Shown piece by piece: positions 26,443 to 36,018 of a stretch of DNA of 64,000 nucleotides (positions are counted from its first letter, which is position 1; every line of letters starts with the position of its first letter). The notes below the pieces were generated by a model. That model was not told the DNA's origin, did not search any database, and worked only from the letters and a program-made list of their open reading frames with translations. The stretch comes from Cupriavidus alkaliphilus. Its GTDB lineage: Bacteria; Pseudomonadota; Gammaproteobacteria; Burkholderiales; Burkholderiaceae. The DNA is taken from NCBI RefSeq assembly GCF_900094595.1, contig NZ_FMAD01000006.1, positions 124,001 to 188,000 of the forward strand, written 5' to 3'. The translations under genes were made by a program, and so were the position numbers.

Positions 26443-27009
26443 CTATGACGGCAGCTGGGTCTCCAGCAAGGCCTTGAGCCGGCGCACGGCTTCGGTGGAC
26501 TCGGCCTGGAGCTGGTCGCGCAGCATCAGACGGTTGATCAGGGCAAACAGCAGCGTCGGCGAGCGGTAGCGGAACTCACGCTCGAAGCGCGTGCGTTCGG
26601 CCGATGGCGTCAGCGAGGGCGACATCGCGGGCGTCAGCCGGTAGGTAATGGTGCCGACGCGCTGGCCCGCGGCCACGCCCTCGATCGACCACGTGCGCGG
26701 CGGGTGGCTTTCGATCACGGTCCAGACCACCACGCCGCCGCGCCGGGCCAGCATGAAGGTCTCGGCCACGCGCTCGCCGCGCTGGAGCGGATGGTCGGTC
26801 GCGCCCGCCACCGCCAGCGACGCCGGATGCCAGGCGGGCCAGTGGCGCGGCGTTGCAACAAAGTCGAAGACCTGCGCCGGCGGGCGCGCGATCACCACCT
26901 CGTCATGGATGGCGGTGCGTTCCAGTCCCGGCAGCGGTGCCACCAGCGCGCCCACGGTGAGCGCGGCGAAGACGAATCCCCAGAGCAGTTTCCTGTGTCG
27001 GACAAGCAT
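26443..27009 (-). CDS. SRPBCC (START/polyketide-cyclase-like) membrane-anchored protein
   Basis: The product begins MLVRHRKLLWGFVFAALTVG, an N-terminal anchor, then an SRPBCC fold (VVIARPPAQVFDFVATPRHW, PAWHPASLAVAG, VVVWTVIESHPPRTW). About 188 residues; a Met 13 residues upstream is also possible. Such domains bind hydrophobic ligands. No pathway context is visible. Confidence 0.75.
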   Translation of the reverse strand: MLVRHRKLLWGFVFAALTVGALVAPLPGLERTAIHDEVVIARPPAQVFDFVATPRHWPAWHPASLAVAGATDHPLQRGERVAETFMLARRGGVVVWTVIESHPPRTWSIEGVAAGQRVGTITYRLTPAMSPSLTPSAERTRFEREFRYRSPTLLFALINRLMLRDQLQAESTEAVRRLKALLETQLPS

Positions 27010-27115
27010 GGCGGCGGGACAGGACGCAACCGGGGCGCACCCGTGCATCCCGTACGCATGGCGCGATGCTTACAGTGTAGTGACTGCCCGGCATCGCGCC
27101 AGTCCCCTGCGTGGC

Positions 27116-28633
27116 TCAGCGCGCCACCGGGGCGGCGGCGCCCTCGGCCGCAGGCGCCGCGGCCACGGCTGCCGGCAGCGGGCCCCAGCCCCCGCCCAGC
27201 CGCCGCACCAGCGATACCGTCGCGGCCGCGCGCAGTCCGGCAACCTGGTTGGCCTCGCGCTGCGACTGCAGCACGGTGCGGTCGGCATCGATCACCGCCA
27301 GGTAGTCGACCGCGCCCGCGTCATAGCGGCTGCGCGAGATCCGCGCCGCACGCCTGGCGCCGCCGAGTGCGCTGTCCAGCGCGCCGGCCTGCTGGCTGAG
27401 CCAGCGCACGTCCGCGAGGCTGTCTTCCACCTCGCGGAAGGCCACCAGCACGGTCTGGCGGTAGCTAGCCACCGTTTCCTCGTGGGCGGCGCGGGCGCCG
27501 GCCAGGTTGGCGCTGTTGCGGCCCCCGTCGAACACAGTCTGCGCGATGCTCGATCCGATCAGCGGCCCCAGCATCCAGGTGCGCGAGGACCACTTGAACA
27601 GGTTGGACAGGTCAGCCGATTCAAAGCCGAACAACCCGGTCAGCGTGATGCGCGGGAAAAACGCCGCCTTGGCCACGCCGATGCGCGCGTTGGCAGCCGC
27701 CATCTGGCGCTCGGCCGCGGCGATGTCCGGGCGCCGCTCCAGCAGCTCGGACGGCAGCCCGGCGGGGATCGCCACCGGCGCGGCATCGAACGGCCTGGAC
27801 GGCAGCGAGAACGCCGCCGGCGGCACCCCGGTCAGCACCGCCAGGGCATGCTCCTGGTTGGCGCGGCGGCGCTCGATGCCGGCCAGGTCCGCGCGCGCGG
27901 TGCCGAGTTCGGCTTCGGCGCGGGCGGGATCGAGGTCGGTGGTTTCCCCGGCGTCATAGCGCTTCTTCAGCAGCGACAGCGCATCCTCGCGCAGCCTGAT
28001 GGTGGCGTTGAGCAAATCGCGCTCGCTGTCGAGCGTGCGCAGCGCGAAATACGCCTGCGCCACGTCGGCCTGCAGCGCCAGCTGCACCGAGCGGTACAGG
28101 TCTTCGGCAGCCTCGCCTTCGGCGCGGGCGGCATTGACGCTGGACGCGACGCGGCCGAACAGGTCCAGCTCATAGCTGGCGAAGGCGCGCGCTTTCAGCA
28201 CCGTCTGCGGCGGCACGCGGGTGCCGTCGGGCAGGCCTTGCGAGGCCGCCGACGGCTGCGAGCGGGTCGGGTCCAGCCCCACGCTCAGCTGCGGATAAAG
28301 GTCCGCCTCGGTCGCGCCGGTGAAGGCGCGCGCCTGCTTCAGGCGGGCCGCGGCGATGGCGAGATCCTGGTTCGATTCGCCGGCCGCTGCGATCAGGCGG
28401 TCCAGTTCGGCGTCGCCGAAGATCTTCCACCATTCGCCGCGATGCTGGCCCTCGGCCGGCGTCGCGGTCTTCCATTGGGCGCCTTCGGCCTGGGCGGCCT
28501 CGGCTTCCTTGAAGGCCGGCACGGTGGCCGTCTCCGGCACCTTGTAGGTCGGCGCGAGCGAGCAGCCGGCCAGCACCAGCGCGGCGGCCAGCGTGGCGAT
28601 ACGGGGCAACTGCCTTGAGATCTGGGCAATCAT
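27116..28633 (-). CDS. RND efflux outer-membrane factor (OprM/NodT family)
   Basis: A 505-residue TolC-type lipoprotein with lipobox LAGC (Cys24), two OEP repeats and the signature GEWWKIFGDAELDRLIAAAG. It forms the outer-membrane exit duct of the tripartite pump encoded upstream. The start at 28633 has a strong AAGGAAAG ribosome site; a longer open frame to 28729 would mask the signal peptide. It is the last gene of the adaptor-pump-duct operon. Confidence 0.93.
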   Translation of the reverse strand: MIAQISRQLPRIATLAAALVLAGCSLAPTYKVPETATVPAFKEAEAAQAEGAQWKTATPAEGQHRGEWWKIFGDAELDRLIAAAGESNQDLAIAAARLKQARAFTGATEADLYPQLSVGLDPTRSQPSAASQGLPDGTRVPPQTVLKARAFASYELDLFGRVASSVNAARAEGEAAEDLYRSVQLALQADVAQAYFALRTLDSERDLLNATIRLREDALSLLKKRYDAGETTDLDPARAEAELGTARADLAGIERRRANQEHALAVLTGVPPAAFSLPSRPFDAAPVAIPAGLPSELLERRPDIAAAERQMAAANARIGVAKAAFFPRITLTGLFGFESADLSNLFKWSSRTWMLGPLIGSSIAQTVFDGGRNSANLAGARAAHEETVASYRQTVLVAFREVEDSLADVRWLSQQAGALDSALGGARRAARISRSRYDAGAVDYLAVIDADRTVLQSQREANQVAGLRAAATVSLVRRLGGGWGPLPAAVAAAPAAEGAAAPVAR

Positions 28634-28687
28634 GTTCTTTCCTTCATTGTTCTGTGCTCGGGCGGGGGCACCCCCGCCGAGGTAGCC

Positions 28688-28713
28688 GCCCTCTCCCGCT
28701 CGCGGAAGAGGGC
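28688..28713. repeat. palindromic CTCTCCCGC/GCGG-AGAG repeat
   Basis: Twelve-base arms (GCCCTCTCCCGC and GCGGAAGAGGGC, one mismatch) flank a 2-nt loop between the RND pump and outer-membrane-factor genes. Related hairpins occur at 32063 and 54339, so this looks like an intergenic palindromic repeat family, perhaps shaping mRNA stability within the operon. Confidence 0.6.
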
Positions 28714-28725
28714 GGAAAGCATGCG

Positions 28726-31700
28726 TCATTCAGCCGAAGCCACGGCCTGGTGTTCGACCTGCGCCGGCTGCGCGCGGCGCTGGCCCCGGGTCGCCAGCAG
28801 CCGCAGCGCCACGTAGAACACCGGCGTCAGGAACAGGCCGAAGAAGGTCACGCCCAGCATGCCCGCGAACACCGCCACGCCCATCGCATGACGCATCTCG
28901 GCGCCGGCGCCGGTGGAGATCACCAGCGGCACCACGCCCATGATGAACGCGAACGACGTCATCAGGATCGGGCGCAGGCGCAGGCGGCTGGCCTCGATCG
29001 CGGCCTGCACCACGGTGCGGCCGTGATGCTCCAGCTCGCGCGCAAACTCGACGATCAGGATCGCGTTCTTCGCTGACAAGCCCACCAGCACGATGAAGCC
29101 GATCTGCGTGAAGATGTTGTTGTCGCCCTGCGTCAGCCACACCCCGGTCATTGCCGCCAGCAGGCTCATCGGCACGATCAGGATCACCGCCAGCGGCAGC
29201 GTCAGGCTCTCGTACTGGGCAGCCAGCACCAGGAACACCAGCAGCACGCACAGCGGGAAGATCCAGATCCCGGCATTGCCGGCCAGGATGTCCTGGTAGG
29301 TGAGCTCGGTCCATTCGAACTTGATGCCCTTGGGCAGCGTTTCCGCGGCGATGCGCTCGGCGGCGGCCTGCGCCTGGCCCGACGAGAAGCCCGGCGCGGG
29401 CCCGCCGTTCATGTCGGCGGCGGTAAAGCCGTTGTAGCGCACCACGCTGTCCGGACCGAAGCCTTGCTTGACCTGCACCAGCGACGACAGCGGCACCATG
29501 TCGCCGGCGGCGTTGCGCGTCTTCAGCTGCAGGATGTCCTCGGCATGGGCGCGGAACGGCGCGTCGGCCTGCACCTTGACCTGGTAGGTCCGGCCGAACT
29601 TGTTGAAGTCATTGACATAGGCCGAGCCCAGGTAGGTCTGCAGCGTGTCGAACACGTCCGTCACCGGCACGCCCAGCTGCTTGGCCTTGACGCGGTCCAG
29701 CTTGACGTCGAGTTGCGGCACGTTGACCTGGTAGTTGCTGAAGATGCCGGTCAGCTCGGGCGTGGCGCGCGCCTTGTTGGCGAACGCGTTGGTGGCCTCG
29801 AACAGCGCGTCATAGCCCAGCGCGGCACGGTCCTCGATCATCAGCTTGAAGCCGCCGATGGTACCCAGGCCCTGCACGGGCGGCGGCGGGAACACCGCGA
29901 TGAAGGCATCCTGGATCGCCGCGTACTTCTGGTTCAGCTCGGCCGCGATGGCCGCGCCGCCCAGCTCGGCGCTCTTGCGATCCTCGAACGGCTTGAGCGT
30001 GGCGAACACGATGCCGGCGCTCGGACTGTTGGTGAAGCCGTTGATCGACAGGCCCGGGAAGGCGACGGCCGATTCCACGCCCGGATGCTTGAGCGCGATG
30101 TCGCTCATCTTGCGGATCACGTCTTCGGTGCGGTCCAGCGTGGCGCCGTCAGGCAGCTTGGCAAAGCCCACCAGGTACTGCTTGTCCTGCGCCGGCACGA
30201 AGCCCTTGGGCACCAGCTGGAACACGCCCCAGGTCAGCGCCAGCATCACCGCATAGACGCCGAACACCGAGCCCTTGCGGCGGATCACGCCCTTCACGCC
30301 GCGGCCATAGCTCTCGGCGCTGCGGCCGAAGAACTTGTTGAAGCGCTTGAAGAAGCCGCCGAAGACGCGGTCCATCCAGCGCGACAGCCAGTCCTTGGGT
30401 GCGTCGTGGCTCTTGAGCAGCAGCGCCGACAGCGCCGGCGACAGCGTCAGCGAGTTGAACGCCGAGATGATGGTCGAGATCGAGATGGTCAGCGCGAACT
30501 GCTTGTAGAACTGCCCGGTCAGGCCGGTCATGAAGGCCAGCGGCACGAACACGGCGATCAGCGTCAGCGCGATGGCGATGATGGGGCCGCTGACCTCGCG
30601 CATGGCCTTGTAGGTGGCCTCCTTCGGCGTCAGCCCTTCCTCGATATTGCGCTCGACGTTCTCCACCACCACGATCGCGTCATCGACCACGATGCCGATC
30701 GCCAGCACCAGCCCGAACAGCGACAGCGCATTGATCGAGAAGCCGAACAGATGCATCAGGCCGAAGGTACCGACGATCGACACCGGCACCGCCAGCAGCG
30801 GGATGATCGATGCGCGCCAGGTCTGCAGGAACAGGATCACCACCAGCACCACCAGCGCGATCGCCTCGAACAGCGTGTGCGTCACCGCCTCGATCGAGTG
30901 GCGCACGAACTGCGTGGGGTCATAGACGATGCTGTAGTCGATGCCGTCCGGGAAGTTCTGCTTCAGCTCTTCCATGGTCTTGCGCACGTCATCCGAGATC
31001 TGGATGGCGTTGGAGCCCGGCGCCTGGAAGATGGGAATCGCTACCGCGGGCTTGTTGTCGAGCAGCGAACGCAACGCGTATTCCGACGCGCCCAGCTCGA
31101 TCCGGGCGACGTCCTTCAGGTAGGTCACGGCGCCGTCGGCGGAGGTGCGCACGACGATATCGCCGAACTCTTCTACCGTGCTCAGGCGGCCCTGCGCATT
31201 GACCGACAGCTGCAGGTCGGCGCCGGGCAGCGACGGCGACTGGCCGATCACGCCGGCCGCCACCTGCACGTTCTGCTCGCGGATGGCCTTGATCACGTCG
31301 CCGGTGGCAAGCTGGCGCTCGGCCATCTTTTCCGGGTTGAGCCACACGCGCATGGCGTAGTCGCCCGAGCCGAACAGCTGCACCTGGCCCACGCCCTGCA
31401 ACCGCGCCAGCCGGTCCTTGACGTTGATCACCGCGTAGTTGCGCAGATAGGTCATGTCATAGCGGTCGTTGGGCGAGACCAGGTGGACCACCATGGTCAG
31501 GTCCGGCGAGCTCTTGACCGTGGTAATGCCCAGGCGCCGCACGTCTTCCGGCAGCCGCGGCTCGGCCTGCGAGACGCGGTTCTGCACCAGCTGCTGCGCC
31601 TTGTCCGGGTCGGTGCCCAGCTTGAAGGTCACGGTCAGCGTGAGCAGGCCGTCGCTGTTGGACTGCGACGACATGTACAGCATGTCCTCGACGCCGTTGA

Positions 31701-31911
31701 TCTGCTCTTCCAGCGGCGACGCCACGGTTTCGGCGATCACCTTGGGGTTGGCGCCCGGATACTGCGCGCGCACCACCACCGACGGCGGCACCACCTCCGG
31801 GTACTCCGAGATCGGCAGCTTGAACATCGAGATGGCGCCGATCAGGAAGATCAGCACCGACAGCACCCCCGCGAAGATGGGGCGGTCGATAAAGAATTTT
31901 GAGAGATTCAT
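28726..31911 (-). CDS. RND multidrug efflux pump, inner-membrane HAE1 transporter (AcrB/MexB type)
   Basis: The 1061-residue protein starts MNLSKFFIDRPIFAGVLSVL and shows the AcrB fold: helix 4 with GLVLAIGIVVDDAIVVVENV (proton-relay Asp pair), PISEYPEVVPP, FVPLAFMTGLTG in helix 6, and the second-half LVGLSAKNAILIVEFARELE. It is a proton-driven trimeric exporter of drugs or solvents. It lies between the adaptor and outer-membrane-factor genes on the minus strand. No local regulator gene is adjacent on the operon's upstream side. Confidence 0.96.
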   Translation of the reverse strand: MNLSKFFIDRPIFAGVLSVLIFLIGAISMFKLPISEYPEVVPPSVVVRAQYPGANPKVIAETVASPLEEQINGVEDMLYMSSQSNSDGLLTLTVTFKLGTDPDKAQQLVQNRVSQAEPRLPEDVRRLGITTVKSSPDLTMVVHLVSPNDRYDMTYLRNYAVINVKDRLARLQGVGQVQLFGSGDYAMRVWLNPEKMAERQLATGDVIKAIREQNVQVAAGVIGQSPSLPGADLQLSVNAQGRLSTVEEFGDIVVRTSADGAVTYLKDVARIELGASEYALRSLLDNKPAVAIPIFQAPGSNAIQISDDVRKTMEELKQNFPDGIDYSIVYDPTQFVRHSIEAVTHTLFEAIALVVLVVILFLQTWRASIIPLLAVPVSIVGTFGLMHLFGFSINALSLFGLVLAIGIVVDDAIVVVENVERNIEEGLTPKEATYKAMREVSGPIIAIALTLIAVFVPLAFMTGLTGQFYKQFALTISISTIISAFNSLTLSPALSALLLKSHDAPKDWLSRWMDRVFGGFFKRFNKFFGRSAESYGRGVKGVIRRKGSVFGVYAVMLALTWGVFQLVPKGFVPAQDKQYLVGFAKLPDGATLDRTEDVIRKMSDIALKHPGVESAVAFPGLSINGFTNSPSAGIVFATLKPFEDRKSAELGGAAIAAELNQKYAAIQDAFIAVFPPPPVQGLGTIGGFKLMIEDRAALGYDALFEATNAFANKARATPELTGIFSNYQVNVPQLDVKLDRVKAKQLGVPVTDVFDTLQTYLGSAYVNDFNKFGRTYQVKVQADAPFRAHAEDILQLKTRNAAGDMVPLSSLVQVKQGFGPDSVVRYNGFTAADMNGGPAPGFSSGQAQAAAERIAAETLPKGIKFEWTELTYQDILAGNAGIWIFPLCVLLVFLVLAAQYESLTLPLAVILIVPMSLLAAMTGVWLTQGDNNIFTQIGFIVLVGLSAKNAILIVEFARELEHHGRTVVQAAIEASRLRLRPILMTSFAFIMGVVPLVISTGAGAEMRHAMGVAVFAGMLGVTFFGLFLTPVFYVALRLLATRGQRRAQPAQVEHQAVASAE

Positions 31912-32062
31912 CTTGGTCTCTGCTAAAAGCGCTCCCCTGGCGGCCCGCTTGTGGCGGGCACCATCAACAGCCTGGGAAACGATGCAAACTAGGGGCGCTG
32001 GGTGTGCGGGCTCAGGTGGTTGCCATTCACGACGCGATCAGACATCGCTCAGGCGGCCCCCC

Positions 32063-32087
32063 GCTCCCCTCAGCGGGAGAGGGGAGC
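32063..32087. repeat. palindromic repeat between adaptor and pump genes
   Basis: GCTCCCC and GGGGAGC arms enclose an 11-nt loop that itself contains GCGGGAGA. It resembles the hairpins at 28688 and 54339. It sits in the 196-bp gap inside the RND operon, so if it acts as a terminator it would be an attenuating one. Confidence 0.5.
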
Positions 32088-32107
32088 AAGCCATCGGTGC
32101 GCATGGT

Positions 32108-33349
32108 TTAACTCACCGGCTTCATGTCTGCCTCACCCTTCTCGCTCGCGGCCTGCTTGCGGTCGGGGGCGGTGCCGCGCGGTTCCAGTTCGCTGCGGAA
32201 TGCCATGGCCACCACCTTGGGCTGCACCGTGTCGCCCGGGCGCACGCGCTGCAGGCCATTGACCACGATGTTCTCGCCCGGCTTCAGCCCCCTGCGGATC
32301 ACACGCAGGCCTTCATAGTTGGGCCCGAGTTCGACTTCGCGGTAGACCAGCTTGTTGGCCTTGTCGACCACCAGCACGAACTTCTTGCCCTGGTCGGTGC
32401 CGACCGCACGGTCGTTGACCAGCACCGCCGCATGCGGCGCGCCGCCGCCCATCTTGACCTTGGCGTAGAGGCCCGGCAGCAGGCGGCCGTCGTCGTTGTC
32501 GAACACCGCGCGCACGCGGATGGTGCCGCTGCGCGTATCGAGCCGGTTGTCGACCGACTGGATCTTGCCCTGGTGCGGATGGCCGTCTTCATTGGCCAGG
32601 CCCAGGAAGACCGGCAGGTTGGCCTGTCCGCCGCCGGCGCCGGGAGCGGTGTAGCGCAGGTAGCTCTGCTCGTCGATCTCGAAGCTGGCGTAGATCGGCG
32701 ACACCGACACCACGGTGGTCAGCGGCGGCGTCGCCACGCCGGGCGCCACCAGGTTGCCCACCGTGATCTCGGCGCGCGACACACGGCCGGACACCGGCGC
32801 GGTGATGCGGGTGTAGGCCAGGTTCAGGCGCGCGGTTTCCAGCTGCGCCTGCGCGGCGCGCACGTTGGCGCCGGTTTCGCGCGCGGCATGGATGCGCTCG
32901 TCGAACTCGCGCCGCGAGATCGCGTTGTCGTCCAGCAGGCGCTGTGCGCGCTCGCCCTCGCTCTTGGCGTGGGCCGCGCGCACCTGCGCCGCGGCCAGCG
33001 CGGCCTCGGCACGTGCCACCTCCGCGGCATAAGGCCGCGGGTCGATGGTGAAGAGCGGATCGCCCTTCTTCACCAGCGCGCCTTCGCGGAAGTGCACGGC
33101 ATCGATGGTGCCGCCGACGCGCGGGCGGATCTCCACCCGGTCCACCGCTTCCAGGCGGCCGGAAAATTCATCCCACTCGGTGATGGTCTGCCCGACCACC
33201 GCGGCCACCTCGATGGCGGGCGCCGGCGGCGGCGTGTTGGCGTGGGCTTCGCCGCTGTGCCAAGGGCGCAGGATCGAACCGGCCACGCCGGCACCGAGCA
33301 CCACGACGATGGCGAGGGCAATCAGGGTACGTCGCTTCTGCTGCTGCAT
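32108..33349 (-). CDS. RND efflux periplasmic adaptor (membrane fusion protein)
   Basis: The 413-residue HlyD/AcrA-type adaptor has an N-terminal signal anchor (LIALAIVVVLGAGVAGSI) and a lipoyl half-motif (VEIRPRVGGTIDAVHFREGA, DPLFTIDPRPY). A helical hairpin is followed by the second half (LAYTRITAPVSGRVSRAEIT) and the beta-barrel RLLPGLYAKVKM. It bridges the pump and the outer-membrane duct. First gene of the minus-strand operon. Confidence 0.94.
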   Translation of the reverse strand: MQQQKRRTLIALAIVVVLGAGVAGSILRPWHSGEAHANTPPPAPAIEVAAVVGQTITEWDEFSGRLEAVDRVEIRPRVGGTIDAVHFREGALVKKGDPLFTIDPRPYAAEVARAEAALAAAQVRAAHAKSEGERAQRLLDDNAISRREFDERIHAARETGANVRAAQAQLETARLNLAYTRITAPVSGRVSRAEITVGNLVAPGVATPPLTTVVSVSPIYASFEIDEQSYLRYTAPGAGGGQANLPVFLGLANEDGHPHQGKIQSVDNRLDTRSGTIRVRAVFDNDDGRLLPGLYAKVKMGGGAPHAAVLVNDRAVGTDQGKKFVLVVDKANKLVYREVELGPNYEGLRVIRRGLKPGENIVVNGLQRVRPGDTVQPKVVAMAFRSELEPRGTAPDRKQAASEKGEADMKPVS

Positions 33350-33595
33350 TTCTCAAACTCCTGGATCGGGTTTTCTTCAACCGGAAAAGCAAATGGCCGA
33401 ACGCCGCCTGCCGGTCCGCGCGGGCGGATCGGAACCATGGTCAAACTGATGGTCGGACTTGGGACCGCGCGCATCACGGCGCGCGCTGCGGTCCTGGCTC
33501 TGGCCGAAACAGAGCCGGCTGGCGGTTGTCTGGAGCGGCTCAGCCGGCGGGCTTGGCTCCAGGCCGGCTGGCGTTGGCGCCAGCGCGGCGTTCAG

Positions 33596-34528
33596 TCAGG
33601 GTGAGGTAGCGTCGGCCACGGCCAGACATCGCCGCAGGAACCGCGCACCTTCGTCGACCCATGCCTGACAACTGTCATGGGCCTCTTCCACGCCGTCGCC
33701 GCAGGCGCCGGGCATGATCATGGCTTGGGCCGGCACGCCGGCCTTGCCCAGGCGCCCGGCGAAGGCTTCGCCTTCGGCACGCAGCGCGTCGTGTTCGGCC
33801 ACCTGCACCAGCGTGGGCGGCAGCCCGGCCAGGCGCGAGGCCAGCGCCGGGGCCGCATACGGATGCACCGTATCGGCCGGCGTCGGCAGATAGTCGCGAT
33901 AGTTCTCGGCCAGGCGCTTCAGGGTTTCCATCGGCACCTGCCCGCCGTCGAACCCTGCGCAAGAGGCGTGCTGCAGGCACGGGTCGGTCACCGGCCGGAT
34001 CAGCCACTGGCCGCGCGGCTGGGCGGTGCCGCGGTCACGCAGCATCTGCGCCAGCGCGATCGCCAGGTTGCCGCCGGCTTCCTCGCCCACCAGCGCGAAG
34101 CGGGTCTTGTCGACCTTCAGGCGCCGGGCATTGCGCAACACCCATTGCACCGTGCTGTGCGCGTCCTCGGGCGCCGCCGGGAACGGGTGGTCGGGCGCCA
34201 GCGAATACGCCGGCGTTACCACCACCGCTGGCACCGTCGTGGCCAGGTCCTGCACCAGGTGGCAGGCGTGTTCCAGGCCGCCGTCGACGAAGCCGCCGGC
34301 GTGCAGGTACACCAGCCAGGGCAGCAGCGCAGCGCTGTCGATGCCCGGCGCCGGGTAACCCGGCGGATAGCACACCCGCACCAGGATCTCGCGGCCGTCG
34401 CTGGTCACCGTGTGCTCGGCCACGCGCGCCTGTCCCGGCCCGGCTGCCGCGGGGGCAGTGGCGGCGCTGGCGGCTGCGGAGCGTTGGCCTGGCTTCTGTG
34501 ACATGGCATCGGCGCACGGCATGGACAA
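33596..34528 (-). CDS. alpha/beta hydrolase-3 (HSL-like) fold protein lacking catalytic residues
   Basis: The 310-residue protein has the HSL/esterase-IV architecture: the oxyanion motif YLHAGGF (about 75-80), PAYSLAPDHPFPAAPED, a nucleophile-elbow region and VAEHDALRAEGEAF with Asp247. The elbow normally reads G-D-S-A-G, but here it is G-E-E-A-G (Glu150 in place of the Ser nucleophile). The late H-G-F motif is replaced by PGACGDG, so no catalytic His is evident. Either a non-catalytic pseudoenzyme or a fold reused for another job. It is convergent with nothing and divergent from a LysR gene. Confidence 0.8.
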   Translation of the reverse strand: MSMPCADAMSQKPGQRSAAASAATAPAAAGPGQARVAEHTVTSDGREILVRVCYPPGYPAPGIDSAALLPWLVYLHAGGFVDGGLEHACHLVQDLATTVPAVVVTPAYSLAPDHPFPAAPEDAHSTVQWVLRNARRLKVDKTRFALVGEEAGGNLAIALAQMLRDRGTAQPRGQWLIRPVTDPCLQHASCAGFDGGQVPMETLKRLAENYRDYLPTPADTVHPYAAPALASRLAGLPPTLVQVAEHDALRAEGEAFAGRLGKAGVPAQAMIMPGACGDGVEEAHDSCQAWVDEGARFLRRCLAVADATSP

Positions 34529-34924
34529 TGCGCTTGAGTGTTGCGATGCAACGGATTATGGTGATTGACGAGGATGGGATAAAGCGAGAGATCGCCAATG
34601 CACTGTTCCGGGATTGGAATAATCGCAAACTGGCCTGTCATACGTCTGCAAAACGAAATCCCCACGCATGACAAGGTCTTGGATTTTGTGATTCACTCCC
34701 GCTCTCGGCACGCGCGGCGGTTGGCCAGGCCGTTGCGCGCCCGGCCCGCCCGTTGGACTCCCCGCGGCGCCGGACGCCTGACAGAATCAGGCCGGCATCG
34801 CGCCCAGCCAGCGCGCACCAGTGCCAGCAGCCGGCAGACTCCCCATCACAACAACAACAAGACAGGCCGCGTGCGCCACGAGCGCGGGCGGCACGCCGTT
34901 CGGATCTATCGTCGGAACCTCATC
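34529..34924. other. 396-bp gene-free gap between hydrolase-like gene and lysR
   Basis: The divergent intergenic region should contain promoters for both genes. LysR sites (T-N11-A in short dyads) are too degenerate to assign by eye. The left half is noticeably AT-richer than the right. An open frame continuing from the lysR gene runs back through it, but its sequence has no protein character. Confidence 0.4.
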
Positions 34925-35860
34925 ATGGACCGTCTCGTATCAATGCAGGCATTCACCCGGGTCGTCGACGTCGGCAGCTTTGCGCGTGCCGCCGAATCGA
35001 TGGACCTGCCCAAGGCCACGCTGACCCGCCTGATCCAGAACCTGGAGACCCACCTCGGCGTAAAGCTGCTGCACCGGACCACGCGCCGCATCAGCGTGAC
35101 CAACGACGGCGCCGCCTACTACGAGCGTTGCGTGCGCATCCTGGCCGATGTCGAGGAGGCCGAGCAGTCGCTCACGCGCCAGAACAATTCTCCTCGCGGG
35201 ACGCTGTCGGTCGATACCACCGCCGGTCTGGCGCAACTGGTGCTGGTGCCGCACCTGCATGAATTCTTCCAGGCCTATCCGGACCTGAAGCTGGAGCTGA
35301 CCATCAACGGCAAGCCGATCGACCTGCTGCAGGAGGGTGTCGACGTAGTGCTGCGCGTCGGCATTCCGCTGGACGAAGCCATGGTGGCCCGCCGCATCGG
35401 CCATGTGCAACTGGCGTTCTACGCCTCGCCGATCTACCTGAAGCGCAGCGGCACGCCGCGCGACCTGGCCGAACTGGCGCAGCACAAGGCGGTCAATTTC
35501 CTGTCCAATCGCACCGGCCGGGAAATGCCGTGGCCGCTGGCGCGCGGCACCGAGCGCGGCGAGGTGCTGCTGCCCTCCGCCATTTCCACCAATGACGCGG
35601 ATGTCTACCTCGGCTGCGCGCTGGAAGGCCATGGCATCGCCCGCATCTCGCGCGCCATGGCCGAGCCCTATGTGGCCAGCGGCCGGCTGGTGGAAATCCT
35701 GGCCGACTGGCAGACCGATGAACTGCCGATCTCGGCGATGTATCCGCAGAACCGGCACCTGTCGGCCAAGGTGCGGGTGTTCGTGAACTGGGCGGCCGAG
35801 CTGTTCTCGCGCCATCCGCATTTTGGTGCGGCACAGCAGCCGCTGCCCGTGGCGGCCTGA
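34925..35860 (+). CDS. LysR-family transcriptional regulator (CrgA-like)
   Basis: The 311-residue regulator has an N-terminal winged helix-turn-helix (MDRLVSMQAFTRVVDVGSFA, AAESMDLPKATLTRLIQNLE, LLHRTTRRISVTNDG) and a C-terminal periplasmic-binding-like effector domain (DLLQEGVDVVLRVG). The start at MDRLV matches this subgroup. The divergent hydrolase-like gene is the usual kind of target, but no direct evidence exists. Confidence 0.92.
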   Translation: MDRLVSMQAFTRVVDVGSFARAAESMDLPKATLTRLIQNLETHLGVKLLHRTTRRISVTNDGAAYYERCVRILADVEEAEQSLTRQNNSPRGTLSVDTTAGLAQLVLVPHLHEFFQAYPDLKLELTINGKPIDLLQEGVDVVLRVGIPLDEAMVARRIGHVQLAFYASPIYLKRSGTPRDLAELAQHKAVNFLSNRTGREMPWPLARGTERGEVLLPSAISTNDADVYLGCALEGHGIARISRAMAEPYVASGRLVEILADWQTDELPISAMYPQNRHLSAKVRVFVNWAAELFSRHPHFGAAQQPLPVAA

Positions 35861-36018
35861 GGGCTGTCCTGAGAGGCTGGCCCAAGCCTCTGCGCCTCGC
35901 TGGCGCGATCCGCCAGCGGCGCGTATGCCTGGCGGCATGTAGGACAAAACCGGAAATCGGTTCAGCGGCCGCCGACCTATACTGTTTCTTCCGAAATCAC
36001 GACAATAAGAGGATTCCG

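Noticed and set aside
33496..33516. Hairpin GGCTCTG/CAGAGCC as terminator upstream of the RND adaptor gene.
   Set aside because: No U-tract follows on either strand, and the surrounding GC-rich DNA has several equally good inverted repeats.
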